NCBI RefSeq assembly: GCF_001553405.1 | Contig: NZ_KQ960925.1 | Location: 1 to 64,000, forward strand | Source of the DNA: Megasphaera hutchinsoni | GTDB lineage: Bacteria; Bacillota; Negativicutes; Veillonellales; Megasphaeraceae | Length of the DNA: 64,000 nucleotides | Reading direction: 5' to 3' | In this document: piece by piece, positions 43,604 to 54,500 of the stretch | Layout: each line of letters begins with the position of its first letter | How positions within the stretch are numbered: the first letter of the stretch is position 1 | The notes under the pieces: generated by a model | Databases searched by the model: none | What the model saw: only the letters and a program-made list of their open reading frames with translations | What the model was told of the DNA's origin: nothing | Position numbers and translations under genes: made by a program

Positions 43604-44842
43604 TTAGTGTGAATTATTTCGCAAATTATTTTCGCTAAACCAATTGGCAAATATACCGCACCACAGCCAAAAGGTCATGGATAGTTGCGTTGCAAACAGG
43701 TCAAAATCACCTATGCCACAAACGGTCGTACCGATGATAATGCCCCCCATGAGTAAGGGGATGTAGCTTTCTTGATGGTTATGAATGTCGTAACACCGTG
43801 CGTAATACCAGTTTCCTCCATAAAACCACAGGAAGAAAAAAAAGCCGGTCATGCCCGTTTCGGCGAGGATATTTAAAAACATGTTATGTGCATGATAGAT
43901 GCAAATGCCGGCATGCTTAATGAACCAATTGTACTGGGGATAAATCGTTTTAAATTCGCCCCAGCCAATACCCAAAATGGGATGCGTGCCGGCCATGGTA
44001 AGGGCTGCTTTCCACATGGACCACCTCATAGCAAGGGAGGTGTCTTCTTGGCTCACGGAAAAAAGAGATATCCACCGTGCATAGAGGGTGTCATGGTACC
44101 AACCAAAGAGAAGGGGGACACACAAAAACCACAGCCACCAGCGTTTATTTTCTACCCATCCCAAATACAAGCACAAGGCGGCCAAGGCGAGCCAGGCACC
44201 GCGAGAGTAGGTTAAGATCACCGCACCGACCAACGCCAACGTAAGGATGCGTTTGCCCCATACCAGATAGGGATGCTTGCAAGGCACACTAATACTGACG
44301 CAAAGGGCAATGACTAAAAATTGTGCCAATAAGTTCGGGTTATATAAGGGTGCATACATCCGCCGCGACAAGAGGGGAAAGGCGTCTTTATCCACCCATA
44401 TATTCGTTTCGACAGGCGAAAGGATGTATTGCCCAAAGCCGCAAACCGTAACCGCCGCAGCGGCAAGTAAAAAAACATAACACAGTTGCTTTCGTTCCCC
44501 GGCTCCACGGACAAAGGTTTGTACCACATAATATAGTGCCAAATATTGCCCTAGCGTATAAATGTAAAAAGCCGTGCTACGTAAGGGTGTCGCCGTTGCA
44601 TGTAGGGATAGTAGGGCAACGATACCAAAGCATATGGCCGGTAAGTTTAAGGGTTGGCTGCTCTGCCGTGGTCTTCCATACCGTGCCATATAATAAATGG
44701 CTAAACCCAACGTAAGGATAAAACACACTTCCATCGCTATCAGCTGCAAGGGCATAAAGAAGATGGTTCCTGCCAACGCGTACAAAATATGCTGCCGTGC
44801 TTTTTCTTTTTGGTCTTGTACATGAGATGTAAAAATACCCAT
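43604..44842 (-). CDS. O-antigen ligase/polymerase family membrane protein
   Basis: 412 residues with 10-12 membrane segments and the Wzy_C motif region (ILTYSRGAWLALAALCLYLGW, then a loop with HPILGIGWGEFKTIYPQYNW and HAHNMFLNILAETGMTGFFFF). Such proteins ligate O-antigen to lipid A-core or polymerise glycans at the outer face of the inner membrane, consistent with a diderm envelope. Which activity applies here is not decidable. No glycosyltransferases lie beside it. Confidence 0.85.
   Translation of the reverse strand: MGIFTSHVQDQKEKARQHILYALAGTIFFMPLQLIAMEVCFILTLGLAIYYMARYGRPRQSSQPLNLPAICFGIVALLSLHATATPLRSTAFYIYTLGQYLALYYVVQTFVRGAGERKQLCYVFLLAAAAVTVCGFGQYILSPVETNIWVDKDAFPLLSRRMYAPLYNPNLLAQFLVIALCVSISVPCKHPYLVWGKRILTLALVGAVILTYSRGAWLALAALCLYLGWVENKRWWLWFLCVPLLFGWYHDTLYARWISLFSVSQEDTSLAMRWSMWKAALTMAGTHPILGIGWGEFKTIYPQYNWFIKHAGICIYHAHNMFLNILAETGMTGFFFFLWFYGGNWYYARCYDIHNHQESYIPLLMGGIIIGTTVCGIGDFDLFATQLSMTFWLWCGIFANWFSENNLRNNSH
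43608..43623. promoter_or_regulatory. Candidate Rex operator
   Basis: TGTGAATTATTTCGCA matches the Rex consensus core (TGTGAAnnnnTTCACA) with one mismatch. It lies upstream of rex, just past the O-antigen-family gene stop, so it could mediate autoregulation. Inference only. Confidence 0.35.
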
Positions 44843-44895
44843 TGTCCGTTTCCTCCTCGTGTTATTATACTAAACCGGACGCTTTCTGACTAGCT

Positions 44896-44926
44896 AAAAA
44901 AAATGACGGAAAGCCGCCATTTTTTT
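44896..44926. terminator. A/T-flanked hairpin
   Basis: AAATG, CGG and CCG, CATTT pair around AAAG with one A-C mismatch, with A and T runs on both sides. Probably a second stop between the HTH gene and the O-antigen-family gene. Confidence 0.6.
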
Positions 44927-44941
44927 CTATTTTCCGGGTCT

Positions 44942-44985
44942 ACCAAAAACACCTATCCTACAAATGTAGGATAGGTGTTTTTGGT
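44942..44985 (-). terminator. Terminator of the small HTH gene
   Basis: A perfect 20-bp stem (44942-44961 with 44966-44985) and a 4-base loop, 16 bases past the HTH stop. The core resembles the terminator at 51511-51546. Confidence 0.88.
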
Positions 44986-45001
44986 AATTTGTACATTAAC
45001 G

Positions 45002-45280
45002 TTAGTGTTTTTTTGTTATTTCAATCGTGTATCCATGCTGTTCAACAATATCGGCTAATTCGGTATAGCGAATTGTCGCATTACGCATCTTAGCATTAAA
45101 GGCTTGCTGTGATAAGCCTATTTCTCTAGCAATATCTACTTCTGACTTATTGATATCAAACAACCAATTTTTCCACATTTTAATAAATTTGCGTTTTCGT
45201 TCTAACTTGATCGTGTCATTTTTTTTCTTCGTCTTTCGTTGAACCGGTTCCATTTCTACTGCTTCACTCTGCTTGTTCAT
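45002..45280 (-). CDS. Small helix-turn-helix protein
   Basis: 92 residues. A Lys/Arg-rich N-terminus (QRKTKKKNDTIKLERKRKF) precedes an HTH (about 48-80: SEVDIAREIGLSQQAFNAKMRNATIRYTELADIVEQHGYTIEI) that resembles Xre-like repressors. Single gene with its own strong terminator; the ribosome site is weak (AAGG). Target unknown; it might be a phage-derived regulator. Confidence 0.7.
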   Translation of the reverse strand: MNKQSEAVEMEPVQRKTKKKNDTIKLERKRKFIKMWKNWLFDINKSEVDIAREIGLSQQAFNAKMRNATIRYTELADIVEQHGYTIEITKKH

Positions 45281-45473
45281 CCTTATTCATCACCCATTCA
45301 TATTACACAATATTTATACACGAAAATATACATCCTTGCACAAATTCCGTATATACTTAAATATTATGTTTTTATTATACTCATTTTTTTGTTTTTTGTA
45401 AACTTTTTTTAACACATTTTCATGACAAAAGCACTACAATTTAACAACAAAATTAATGTATACACGTTCTTAC

Positions 45474-46778
45474 TCATAGACTTGCCTGATAGTGTTCACG
45501 CAGATAGGCTCGTACAACACCTTGCATATAAAGGGAACCAACAAGGCAAATAACATCTTCAGCCGTTGCGTGTGTAAACGCCCGATCAACCGCCTCTTCC
45601 AAAGATTGACACGGCGTAGCGTGACAAGGCAATTGCGGACATAACACCTTTGGATCGGCCGTACGCGGATTGGGTACGGGAGCTACATAGACCTCATCAT
45701 CTGAACGAAACAGTTCTTGTATCATGTGCGTGTAATCCTTATCGGCTAGTACGGAAAAGACGAATATCCGCGGTCTACGTGCAAATACCTGTTCATAGGT
45801 CTGACAAAAGGAGGTAATCCCTGCGGGGTTATGTGCACCATCAATGACCACTTGCTTGCCTTGTACCGTCAGTACTTGGAAACGACCGGGCCAACGCACG
45901 TGGGCAAGTCCTTGGCAAATAGCGGTACGTGTCAATGCCTTGCGTGTACGTGCCAGTTCCAGTAGTGCCATCACTGCGGCGGCACCGTTCTGCTGCTGAT
46001 GCTGTCCTAATAAAGGCAAGGTCACGTCAATGGTTTTGCCTGCGGTTGTCGTCACCCGTATCGCTTGGGTCGTCTTATCTTCCCCCGGCGGTAACGGCAT
46101 GACGTCAAAACCATGATGCAATGCGTACAGGCGACTTTGTTTCGCATACGCCCTTTTGGCTATGACCTGTAAGGCCTCGCCCGTAGCCGTTGTCACCACG
46201 GGTACACCCGCTTTAATAATCCCTGCTTTTTGCGTAGCTATCTCGCCAATCGTATGCCCACAATATTTCATATGATCAAAATCGACATTCGTAATAATGG
46301 ATACAACCGGTGTGATCACATTCGTTGAATCCAATAATCCCCCTAAGCCAACTTCAATGACGGCGTAGTCTACCTTTTTTTCTGCAAAATACCAAAAAGC
46401 GGCAGCTGTAAGCATTTCAAACGTTGTGGGTGCTTCCTGTCCGGATGCCGTCAATTGGTTGACCCCTTCTTGTACCGTAGCGATAGCATCGGCAAAATCA
46501 GGTGCCGAAATGAGTTGACCATGTACATAAATTCGTTCTCGATACGTTTCCAAATGGGGCGATGTATAGCGACCTACCCGATAGCCGGCCGCTTCTAATG
46601 CCGCTGTTACCATCGCCGTTACGGAACCTTTTCCATTCGTCCCCGTCACGTGTATCGTTTGATACTGCCGTTGGGGATTTCCCAACATATCCAATAAGGC
46701 GGTAATCCGCGAAAGTCCCAGTTGGATACCAAAGGAACTCGCCTGTTCAATATACTGTACCGCTTCTTCATAGGTCAT
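45474..46778 (-). CDS. folC: Folylpolyglutamate synthase/dihydrofolate synthase
   Basis: 434 residues of the Mur ligase family. The P-loop is VTGTNGKGSV, EVGLGGLLDSTN follows, and VIDGAHNPAGI marks the C-terminal domain. It adds glutamates to folates and may also form dihydrofolate. The ATG at 46778 with AGAGGTGACAGG ahead is preferred over a GTG three codons upstream. Directly after valS, the usual valS-folC pair. Confidence 0.95.
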   Translation of the reverse strand: MTYEEAVQYIEQASSFGIQLGLSRITALLDMLGNPQRQYQTIHVTGTNGKGSVTAMVTAALEAAGYRVGRYTSPHLETYRERIYVHGQLISAPDFADAIATVQEGVNQLTASGQEAPTTFEMLTAAAFWYFAEKKVDYAVIEVGLGGLLDSTNVITPVVSIITNVDFDHMKYCGHTIGEIATQKAGIIKAGVPVVTTATGEALQVIAKRAYAKQSRLYALHHGFDVMPLPPGEDKTTQAIRVTTTAGKTIDVTLPLLGQHQQQNGAAAVMALLELARTRKALTRTAICQGLAHVRWPGRFQVLTVQGKQVVIDGAHNPAGITSFCQTYEQVFARRPRIFVFSVLADKDYTHMIQELFRSDDEVYVAPVPNPRTADPKVLCPQLPCHATPCQSLEEAVDRAFTHATAEDVICLVGSLYMQGVVRAYLREHYQASL

Positions 46779-46790
46779 ACCTGTCACCTC

Positions 46791-49451
46791 TTACAATTGC
46801 TTTAATTCTGCTAAGCGATGTGTGAGCATCTCTAATTTATCTTGATAAGACCCTAATTTTTCCTTTTCTTTGTCTACTACATCCGCAGGGGCCTTCGCTA
46901 AAAAGCCCGCATTGTTCAGCTTGTGTTCAAGCCGTTCAATTTCTTTTTGTACTTTTCCCTGTTCTTTGAGTACACGTGCCATTTCTTTATCTACATCAAT
47001 CAAATCTTTCACTTGCACGTACATTTCCATGCCCGGGGCTACTGCCACGACAGCATTCGTCGGTTTATCCGCTTGCGGTGATAAAATCGTTACCTTATCG
47101 GCAAAAGCTAAAATACGGAAATATTGTTCATGTTGTTGTAACAATGTCGCCGCTGTTTCATTAGCCGGTACAAAGATGACCGGTGCTTTTTTCCCCATCG
47201 GCACATGTGATTCGGCCCGCAAATTACGAATGCCTTTCACCGCTTCCATGAGCACTTGCATTTGTTTGGCATCTTCTGTAAATAGCCATTCTGCCTGTGC
47301 CGTTGGCCATGGTGCAAGCATAATGCTTTCGCCTTCATGCGGTACATGTTGCCAAATGTGTTCCGTCACAAAGGGCATAAAGGGATGCAATAATTCGAGC
47401 GTATGCGTCAATACATAGACCAATACGTATTGAACGGTACGACGATCAACGGCATCATCGGATGTATATAAACGTGGTTTGGCCAATTCGATATACCAAT
47501 CGCAGAAATAATTCCAGATAAAATCATACACCTTATCGGCAGCAGCCCCTAATTCAAAGCGATCTAAATCAGCTGTCACCTGTACTACCCGTTCATGGAA
47601 AGTCGTCATAATCCAGCGATCGGCGAGCGTCAACGCATCACGTTGCGGAACATAGGCCGGATCGTAATCTTCCACATTCATCATAACAAATTTTGCGGCA
47701 TTCCAAATTTTATTGGCAAAATTCCGATTGGCTTCCACCCGTTCCATATAAAACCGCATATCATTACCCGGCGTATTGCCTGTCACCAAGGTAAACCGCA
47801 AGGCATCAGCTCCATATTCTTCACATACGCCTAAGGGGTCTACTCCATTACCGAGAGATTTACTCATCTTCCGCCCTTGACTATCTCGTACCAAACCATG
47901 AATAAAGACGTGTTCAAAGGGAATGTCTTTCATAAATTCACACGTCATGAACATCATCCGCGCTACCCAGAAAAAGATGATATCATATCCCGTAACCAAT
48001 ACGCTCGTTGGGAAAAATTGTTCGATATCTGCTGTTTTATCCGGCCAACCTTGCGTGGAAAACGGCCATAAGGCCGAGCTAAACCATGTATCTAACACAT
48101 CCGGATCACGCTGTATGTTGGTGCTTTGGCAATGCATACAATGGGTAATATCTTCACGTGCGACGGAGGTTTTACCACAATCCTCACAATACCAGGCCGG
48201 GATTTGATGGCCCCACCACAATTGACGAGAAATACACCAATCATGCACGTCTTCTAACCAGTGATTATAGGTTTTCACAAACCGTTCGGGAATGAAGGAT
48301 GTCTTCCCCGCGGAAACCGCTTCTAACGCCGCCGTTGTCAACGGTTTCATCGAAACGAACCATTGCTTTGTCGCAAACGGTTCAATCGTCGTATGACAAC
48401 GGGAACAATGGCCTACCGCATGAGATAAGTCTTCTTGGTGATCTAATAAACCAAGCTTCTGTAAATCTGCTACGACTGCTTTACGGCAGGCTTCACGGGT
48501 CATCCCTTCATAGGCACTCCCGGCTTCACTATTCATCGTGCCATCTAAATTCATCACCATAATAGAAGGCAAGTTATGGCGTACGCCCATTTCAAAATCG
48601 TTCGGATCATGTGCCGGGGTAATCTTTACCGCACCTGTACCAAATTCTCGTTCTACGTACGTATCCCCAATAACCTCTACTTCTCGATTAACCAGGGGAA
48701 TACGCACTTTTTTACCGATAAACTGACGTAGTTTTTCATCTTCCGGATGAACCGCCACAGCGGTATCACCCATCAAGGTTTCGGGTCGCGTCGTAGCGAC
48801 CGTAATATATGCATCTTCGCCGACAAGGGGATACTTAATGTACCATAAATGCCCTTGTTCATCCACATGATCCACTTCAATATCACTAAGAGCCGTATGA
48901 CATTGCGGACACCAATTCGTAATACGCGTGCCTTGGTAAATAAGTCCCTTTTCATAAAGCGAAACAAAGACTTCTCGCACCGCCCGAGCACATTGCTCAT
49001 CCATAGTAAAGCGTTTCCGACTCCAGTCGCAAGACGACCCTAAGCGGCGAATTTGCTTTTCAATGCGTTCACCATACTTGTTTTTCCAGTCCCACACGCG
49101 TTCTAAAAAAGCATCTCTACCAATGTCATAGCGTGTTTTCCCTTCCTTTGCCAGCTCTTCTTCGACCTTTACCTGCGTAGCAATACCAGCATGATCCGTA
49201 CCGGGAATCCAATTCGTATTATACCCTTGCATTCGCTTAAAACGAATTAAAATGTCCTGCAACGTATTATCCAACGCATGCCCCATATGCAACTGGCCAG
49301 TAACATTCGGCGGAGGCATAACAATGCTGAAAGCTTCCTTCCCTGCTTCCGGTTCTTGATGAAAATAACCTGCTTTTTCCCAGTGATCATACCACGATGT
49401 TTCTATTTCACCAGGTGTATAACTTCCTAACTTTTCTTTATTCCACTTCAT
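46791..49451 (-). CDS. valS: Valyl-tRNA synthetase
   Basis: 886 residues, class Ia. PPPNVTGQLHMGHALD carries the HIGH motif (HMGH) and KMSKSLGNGVDP the KMSKS. An editing domain lies between them, and a C-terminal coiled-coil arm (about 815-886) is present. A T-box leader with its own promoter lies directly upstream, so expression should rise when tRNA-Val is uncharged. Confidence 0.98.
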   Translation of the reverse strand: MKWNKEKLGSYTPGEIETSWYDHWEKAGYFHQEPEAGKEAFSIVMPPPNVTGQLHMGHALDNTLQDILIRFKRMQGYNTNWIPGTDHAGIATQVKVEEELAKEGKTRYDIGRDAFLERVWDWKNKYGERIEKQIRRLGSSCDWSRKRFTMDEQCARAVREVFVSLYEKGLIYQGTRITNWCPQCHTALSDIEVDHVDEQGHLWYIKYPLVGEDAYITVATTRPETLMGDTAVAVHPEDEKLRQFIGKKVRIPLVNREVEVIGDTYVEREFGTGAVKITPAHDPNDFEMGVRHNLPSIMVMNLDGTMNSEAGSAYEGMTREACRKAVVADLQKLGLLDHQEDLSHAVGHCSRCHTTIEPFATKQWFVSMKPLTTAALEAVSAGKTSFIPERFVKTYNHWLEDVHDWCISRQLWWGHQIPAWYCEDCGKTSVAREDITHCMHCQSTNIQRDPDVLDTWFSSALWPFSTQGWPDKTADIEQFFPTSVLVTGYDIIFFWVARMMFMTCEFMKDIPFEHVFIHGLVRDSQGRKMSKSLGNGVDPLGVCEEYGADALRFTLVTGNTPGNDMRFYMERVEANRNFANKIWNAAKFVMMNVEDYDPAYVPQRDALTLADRWIMTTFHERVVQVTADLDRFELGAAADKVYDFIWNYFCDWYIELAKPRLYTSDDAVDRRTVQYVLVYVLTHTLELLHPFMPFVTEHIWQHVPHEGESIMLAPWPTAQAEWLFTEDAKQMQVLMEAVKGIRNLRAESHVPMGKKAPVIFVPANETAATLLQQHEQYFRILAFADKVTILSPQADKPTNAVVAVAPGMEMYVQVKDLIDVDKEMARVLKEQGKVQKEIERLEHKLNNAGFLAKAPADVVDKEKEKLGSYQDKLEMLTHRLAELKQL

Positions 49452-49459
49452 CTAAACGC

Positions 49460-49695
49460 CTCCTTACAATTAAAAAAGCACACCTTCATCCCCTAGGACG
49501 AAAGTATGCTGCCTTCCGCGGTACCACCTATATTGTCGCCTTGCGACCACTTAATACAGATAACGGCTGTATCCGAACAAGCCTTTCCTCTTGTCAGCTC
49601 ACGGGTGACACAATAGCTATACCGGAGCAACCTCTCAGCTACCGTTGCCTCTCTGACCGCTACGCACTATTTTCTTCCGCTCATTGCTTTTTTAT
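49460..49695 (-). promoter_or_regulatory. T-box leader of valS
   Basis: On the minus strand the conserved T-box AGGTGGTACCGCGG is at 49516-49529. The terminator that follows (GCATACTTTCGTCCTAGGGG, then GATGAAGGTGTGC and TTTTTT) ends near 49472. Upstream, GGTCAG and CTGAC close stem I, and a GTC shortly before the closing strand is the likely valine specifier. Uncharged tRNA-Val pairing with the T-box would favour the antiterminator and so valS-folC transcription. Confidence 0.92.
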
Positions 49696-49703
49696 TGTAT
49701 ATC

Positions 49704-49732
49704 ATTTTAACAAGTTTATTTTTTTTTGTCAA
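49704..49732 (-). promoter_or_regulatory. valS T-box promoter
   Basis: TTGACA (49727-49732) and TAAAAT (49704-49709) on the minus strand, 17 bases apart, just ahead of the T-box leader. Confidence 0.8.
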
Positions 49733-49735
49733 TGC

Positions 49736-49775
49736 AAAAAAAGGATTATCGCATGCAAACGATAATCCTTTTTTT
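49736..49775 (-). terminator. NADH oxidase terminator
   Basis: AAGGATTATCG (49741-49751) and CGATAATCCTT (49760-49770) pair exactly, with A and T runs. It lies just past the oxidase stop and abuts the valS -35 region. Confidence 0.88.
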
Positions 49776-49794
49776 ATCAGGCATAAATTTCCTG

Positions 49795-51132
49795 TTATTT
49801 AGCCGTTAAAGCTGCCATTGTCACATAATTATAAGGTTGATTGAAGTGAGGCATAAAGAACAAGTCTAACAAGGCAATACGATCAATTGTAACTTTTTCT
49901 TGAATAGCTAAGGAGAACATATTGATCTGTGCAGACATATCATACGTTGAAGCCAATTGGGCACCTACGACAACACGGTCGTTTTTACGATACACGATGC
50001 GGATAGAAACCTTTGGATTTTCAACTTCCATAAACGCCGGTTTTTGCGTATCTTCAAAATCGGTATAACTTACTTCAATGCCTGCTTTTGCAGCAGCGGC
50101 AACCGTCAAGCCGACAGTAACCATTTTCAAGTTATAAATGCAAATCCCGCTGGCTCCTTGTACTCCCAGGGATTCAATTGCCGTACCGCATGCGTTATGA
50201 GCAGCCACCACGCCACTACGTACAGCATTCGTAGCCAAAGCAATGTATGATTCTTTTCCCGTTGAATTATCAAATTCGGTCGTGCAATCGCCAATAGCAT
50301 AAATATCTTTTTGACTCGTTTCAAATTTATTATTCGTCAAGTAGGCATTATTAGCAAAACGAGCAAACAAATCGCCACCTAATGCGGAGTTCGGTTTAAA
50401 GCCAACAGCGGAAATAACCATATCTGCTTTATACGTGCCTTTATCCGTAACAACAGCGCAAACCTTACCATCTTTACCTTCAAATTTTTGCACACCTTCG
50501 CCCAAACGAATTTCAATGTTGTGTGCTTTCATGTTTTCCATCATCATATCCGTGAATTTCACATCAAAATTACGTGGCATAATGCGATCAGCCATATCTA
50601 ACATAACCACATGTTTGCCCAAGCGTTCAAAGGCTTCCGCCAATTCTACGCCAATATAACCGGCACCCATAACAACTACATCTTTAATGTCCGGTTGTGC
50701 TTGTAATTTTTCAATAACTTCTTTAGCGTTTTGATACAATTTTACCAATTGGATATTTTCCAAATCATGTCCCGGAACAGGAAGCACTACGGGATTAGAA
50801 CCGGTTGCTAAAATCAATTTATCATAAGAATCTTCTTTTTCTACGCCATCAACGGTAACGGTAATCGTTTTCTTTGTTGGATTAATAGCCGTTACTTCCG
50901 CATTCATATGAATCTTAGCACCTTTTGCTGCTAAGCCTTCGGGTGATGCATAAAAGAGACCATCGCCTGAATGAATTTGTTGTCCAATCCATAAAGCCAT
51001 CCCACAGCCTAAAAAGCTAATATTCGTATTCTTATCGTATACGACGACTTCATTTCCCTTATAATTGTCCAAAATCGTGTTAATTGCTGCTGTCCCTGCG
51101 TGGTTTGACCCTACTACAATAATTTTTGCCAT
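49795..51132 (-). CDS. nox: NADH oxidase/CoA-disulfide reductase family flavoprotein
   Basis: 445 residues. An FAD motif is at the N-terminus (VVGSNHAGTAA), the single redox-active Cys is in SFLGCGMALW (about C43), an NAD motif is VVMGAGYIGVELAEAF, and the second FAD motif is YAIGDCT. The pattern fits water-forming NADH oxidase, which removes oxygen and regenerates NAD; CoA-disulfide reductase is the alternative. Start at 51132 with AAGGAGG. It has its own consensus promoter and terminator. Confidence 0.9.
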   Translation of the reverse strand: MAKIIVVGSNHAGTAAINTILDNYKGNEVVVYDKNTNISFLGCGMALWIGQQIHSGDGLFYASPEGLAAKGAKIHMNAEVTAINPTKKTITVTVDGVEKEDSYDKLILATGSNPVVLPVPGHDLENIQLVKLYQNAKEVIEKLQAQPDIKDVVVMGAGYIGVELAEAFERLGKHVVMLDMADRIMPRNFDVKFTDMMMENMKAHNIEIRLGEGVQKFEGKDGKVCAVVTDKGTYKADMVISAVGFKPNSALGGDLFARFANNAYLTNNKFETSQKDIYAIGDCTTEFDNSTGKESYIALATNAVRSGVVAAHNACGTAIESLGVQGASGICIYNLKMVTVGLTVAAAAKAGIEVSYTDFEDTQKPAFMEVENPKVSIRIVYRKNDRVVVGAQLASTYDMSAQINMFSLAIQEKVTIDRIALLDLFFMPHFNQPYNYVTMAALTAK

Positions 51133-51201
51133 AATACCTTCCTCCTTATATGCTTCACTCAAAATAAAAACCTTACGTTTTTATTTCTACTATTTTACTC
51201 A

Positions 51202-51230
51202 AGTATAAACTTTCACCCCTTGCTTGTCAA
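51202..51230 (-). promoter_or_regulatory. nox promoter
   Basis: TTGACA (51225-51230) and TATACT (51202-51207) on the minus strand with a 17-base spacer. Confidence 0.85.
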
Positions 51231-51510
51231 TAATAGATATCGGAATTGCTAACACATGATATGACTAAAAAACATAGCTAAATGCAAGCGTCCCCAGCAG
51301 CGGCTTACATTATATAAACTACGGCGGAGCCAGGTCGCATTACTCCCCTCCATGTATGCAGCATATCATGTTGGGTACGTCCTTTCTTTGTTCACCTCTC
51401 CCGAAAGCACCGGCATGGCTTATGTCTTTATATACGACCGGTCGCTTCCTTATACGTGTTTACGCATATGAGATCGCCTGTTACTTTTCCCGTTTTATGC
51501 GTCTACAAAA
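51231..51510. other. Intergenic region between nox and pyc
   Basis: About 280 bases with no supported gene on either strand and no tRNA. GC content is higher than in the adjacent promoter. Only a weak inverted repeat (CATGTATGC with GCATATCATG near 51351-51370) stands out. Confidence 0.35.
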
Positions 51511-51546
51511 AAAACACATATCCTACGAATGTAGAATATGTGTTTT
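51511..51546 (-). terminator. pyc terminator
   Basis: A 16-bp stem (51511-51526 with 51531-51546) with one mismatch and loop GAAT, flanked by A/T runs; 16 bases after the pyc stop. Confidence 0.85.
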
Positions 51547-51561
51547 CTGGCCAACTTTATA

Positions 51562-54500
51562 TTATTCAATAATCTCAAGAAGGCAATCACCACTAATGAT
51601 AGGTTGCCCCTTGGTGGCATAAATTTCACCGACCGTACCGCTAAGGGGTGCGGTAATGGTTGTTTCCATCTTCATCGCTTCCGTGACGACTAAAGGTTCA
51701 CCTTTTTTCACTTTTTGTCCCTTCGTGACGAGTATTTTCACGACAGATCCCGATAAGGTAGCACCGATGTCGCCCGGTACGGTTGGATCGGCTTTTCGTT
51801 TTGATACGGTTTGTAAGTCGATACTCTTATCGACAACTTGGATTTCCCGTTCCACCCCGTTAAAGAGGAACGTAATCGTACGAGTACCGCTATCATCGGG
51901 ATCGCTAATGTTGATGAGGGTGATAATGAGGTCTTTCCCTTTTTCAATTTCGACATGTATTTCTTCGTTTTTATTCATGCCAAAGAAAAAAGTGGGGGTA
52001 TCAAGAACGCTCACATCGCCATATATTTTGAGTTTTTCATTATAGTCGCGGAATACTTTGTCGTATTGGCAAAAAGCGTTAACGTCTTCATCGTCATGTT
52101 TATAGCCTGCATCGGCTAATTTTTTGCGGACACCTTCAAAATCTACGGGAACTAACATTTTCCCTGGACGTTCGCTTAACGGCTTTTGACCTTTGAGTAT
52201 AATTTTTTGCAACTTTTCCGGAAAACCGCCATAAGGTACACCTAAGCGACCTTCAAAAAATTCTACGACCGATTGGGGGTAGTCAAGAATATCGCCTTTT
52301 TCGTAAATAGCTTGTTCCGTCAAATTATTTTGCACCATAAAGAGTGCCATATCGCCGACAACCTTAGAAGATGGCGTAACTTTGATGATGTCACCAAACA
52401 TCATGCTCACTTGGTGATACATCGCTTGAATTTCTTGCCACCGCTCGCCTAGGCCTACGGATTTTGCTTGCTGATGTAAATTCGAGTATTGCCCACCCGG
52501 CATTTCATGGAAGTAAACGGATGTACTCGGATAGGCTTCCGCTTTATCTACGCCTTTATAGTAGGGGCGAACGGATGCCCAGTAACGTGACATTTCTTCC
52601 ATCGCCTGAACGTCCAAGTTAAGTTTCCGTGCTTTGCCTTGAATAGCATGATAAAAAGTACTCATGCTCGGTTGACTTGTACCACCGGCAAAGGCAGAGA
52701 ACGTGCCATCGACAATGTCTACGCCTGCATCTACGGCACGGCAGAGCGTACCTACCGCATTACCTGCACCATCATGGGTATGCAAGTGTACCGGTACGGT
52801 AAGGACGTCTTTTAACGCTGAAATCAAGCGATATGATGCTTCCGGTTTAAGTAACCCGGCCATATCTTTTATAGCGACAATGTTAGCACCTGCTTTGGCT
52901 ACTTCTTTGGCCATGTTCACATAGTATGCCAGATCGTATTTAGAACGGGATGGATCGAGTATATCACCCGTATAGCAAAGGGCGACTTCAGCAATTTTCC
53001 CCGTTTCACGGACGGCTTGAATGGTTTCATACATGTTATCCAAACTGTTCAAGCAATCAAAGATACGAAATACGTCAACCCCATTTTTAGCAGCCAATTG
53101 GACAAACTGTTTTACCACATTGTCGGGATAGCTTGTATAGCCAACACCATTGGCCCCGCGAATCAACATTTGTAAAAGGATATTCGGCGATTTTGCACGC
53201 ATTTCTCGCAACCGTTCCCACGGGTCTTCCTGTAAAAAGCGATAGGCTACGTCAAAGGTAGCACCGCCCCAGCATTCATAAGAAAATAGTTGCGATAATT
53301 TTTTGGAAGATGCTTCAAGTACACGCAGCATATCAATGGAGCGAACCCGCGTGGCAAGTAGCGATTGATGGGCATCACGCATAGTGGTATCCATCAAGAA
53401 TATTTGCTCTTGATCGTATACCCATTTGCAAAAGCCTTCTGCACCAAGACTGTCAAAGCGTTGCTTTGTCCCGTCCGGATAAGGTCCTTCAGGAACGGTC
53501 GGCAGTTGTAATGGTTCAAACACAGGTTTTTCCGTATGACCAGCACCACCATAGCCATTGATGGTCGTTTCACCAATATATTTTAAGAGTTTTGTTCCCC
53601 GATCCTGTACTACCGGCAGGTTAAATAATTCAGGATGGTCGTCAATAAAATTAACATCGTACGAGCCATCGACAAAGGATTGTTCTCTTAGTACATTAAT
53701 AAGAAAACCGATATTTGTCTTAACGCCACGAATACGAAATTCTTTTAATGCACGGAGCATTTTCTGTACAGCACCAGCATGAGTAAGGGCATAGGAAACC
53801 GTTTTTACTAACAAGGAGTCATAATAAGGGGTAATAATAGCTCCCGTATAAGCGTTACCGCTATCCAAGCGAATGCCGAAGCCACCACCGCTACGATAAA
53901 CCATAATTTTACCCGAATCAGGCATAAAATTATTCATCGGGTCTTCTGTTGTAATACGACATTGGATGGCATTACCCAAGCACCGTATGTCATCTTGACT
54001 GTGAATACCGATGGTGTCGCTATCTAAGGCATATCCTTCGGCAACCTTGATTTGCGTCTGCACGATGTCAATTCCCGTAATCATTTCAGTAATCGTATGT
54101 TCTACTTGCACACGCGGATTGACTTCGATGAAATAGAAATTGCCATCGGCTGTGACGAGAAATTCTACGGTCCCTGCATTGACATAATTCACGTTTTTCA
54201 TTAGTTTAATGGCAGCTGCACAAATGCGTTGCCGCAATTCAACCGGCAGGGAAAAAGCCGGTGCCACTTCCACGACTTTTTGATGCCGCCGTTGCACGGA
54301 ACAGTCCCGTTCGTATAAATGAATGACATTACCATGTTCATCGCCCATAATTTGTACTTCTATGTGTTTTGGGTTGATGATGCATTTTTCTAAATAAATT
54401 TCATCGTTGCCAAAAGCCAATTGGGCTTCCGATTTTGCCCGATCATACGCATCACGCAAGTCAACCATGTTATTAACCATACGCATCCCGCGACCGCCAC

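Noticed and set aside
51356-51622. 88-codon plus-strand ORF between nox and pyc
   Set aside because: It runs through the pyc terminator and the pyc 3' end, and has no ribosome site.
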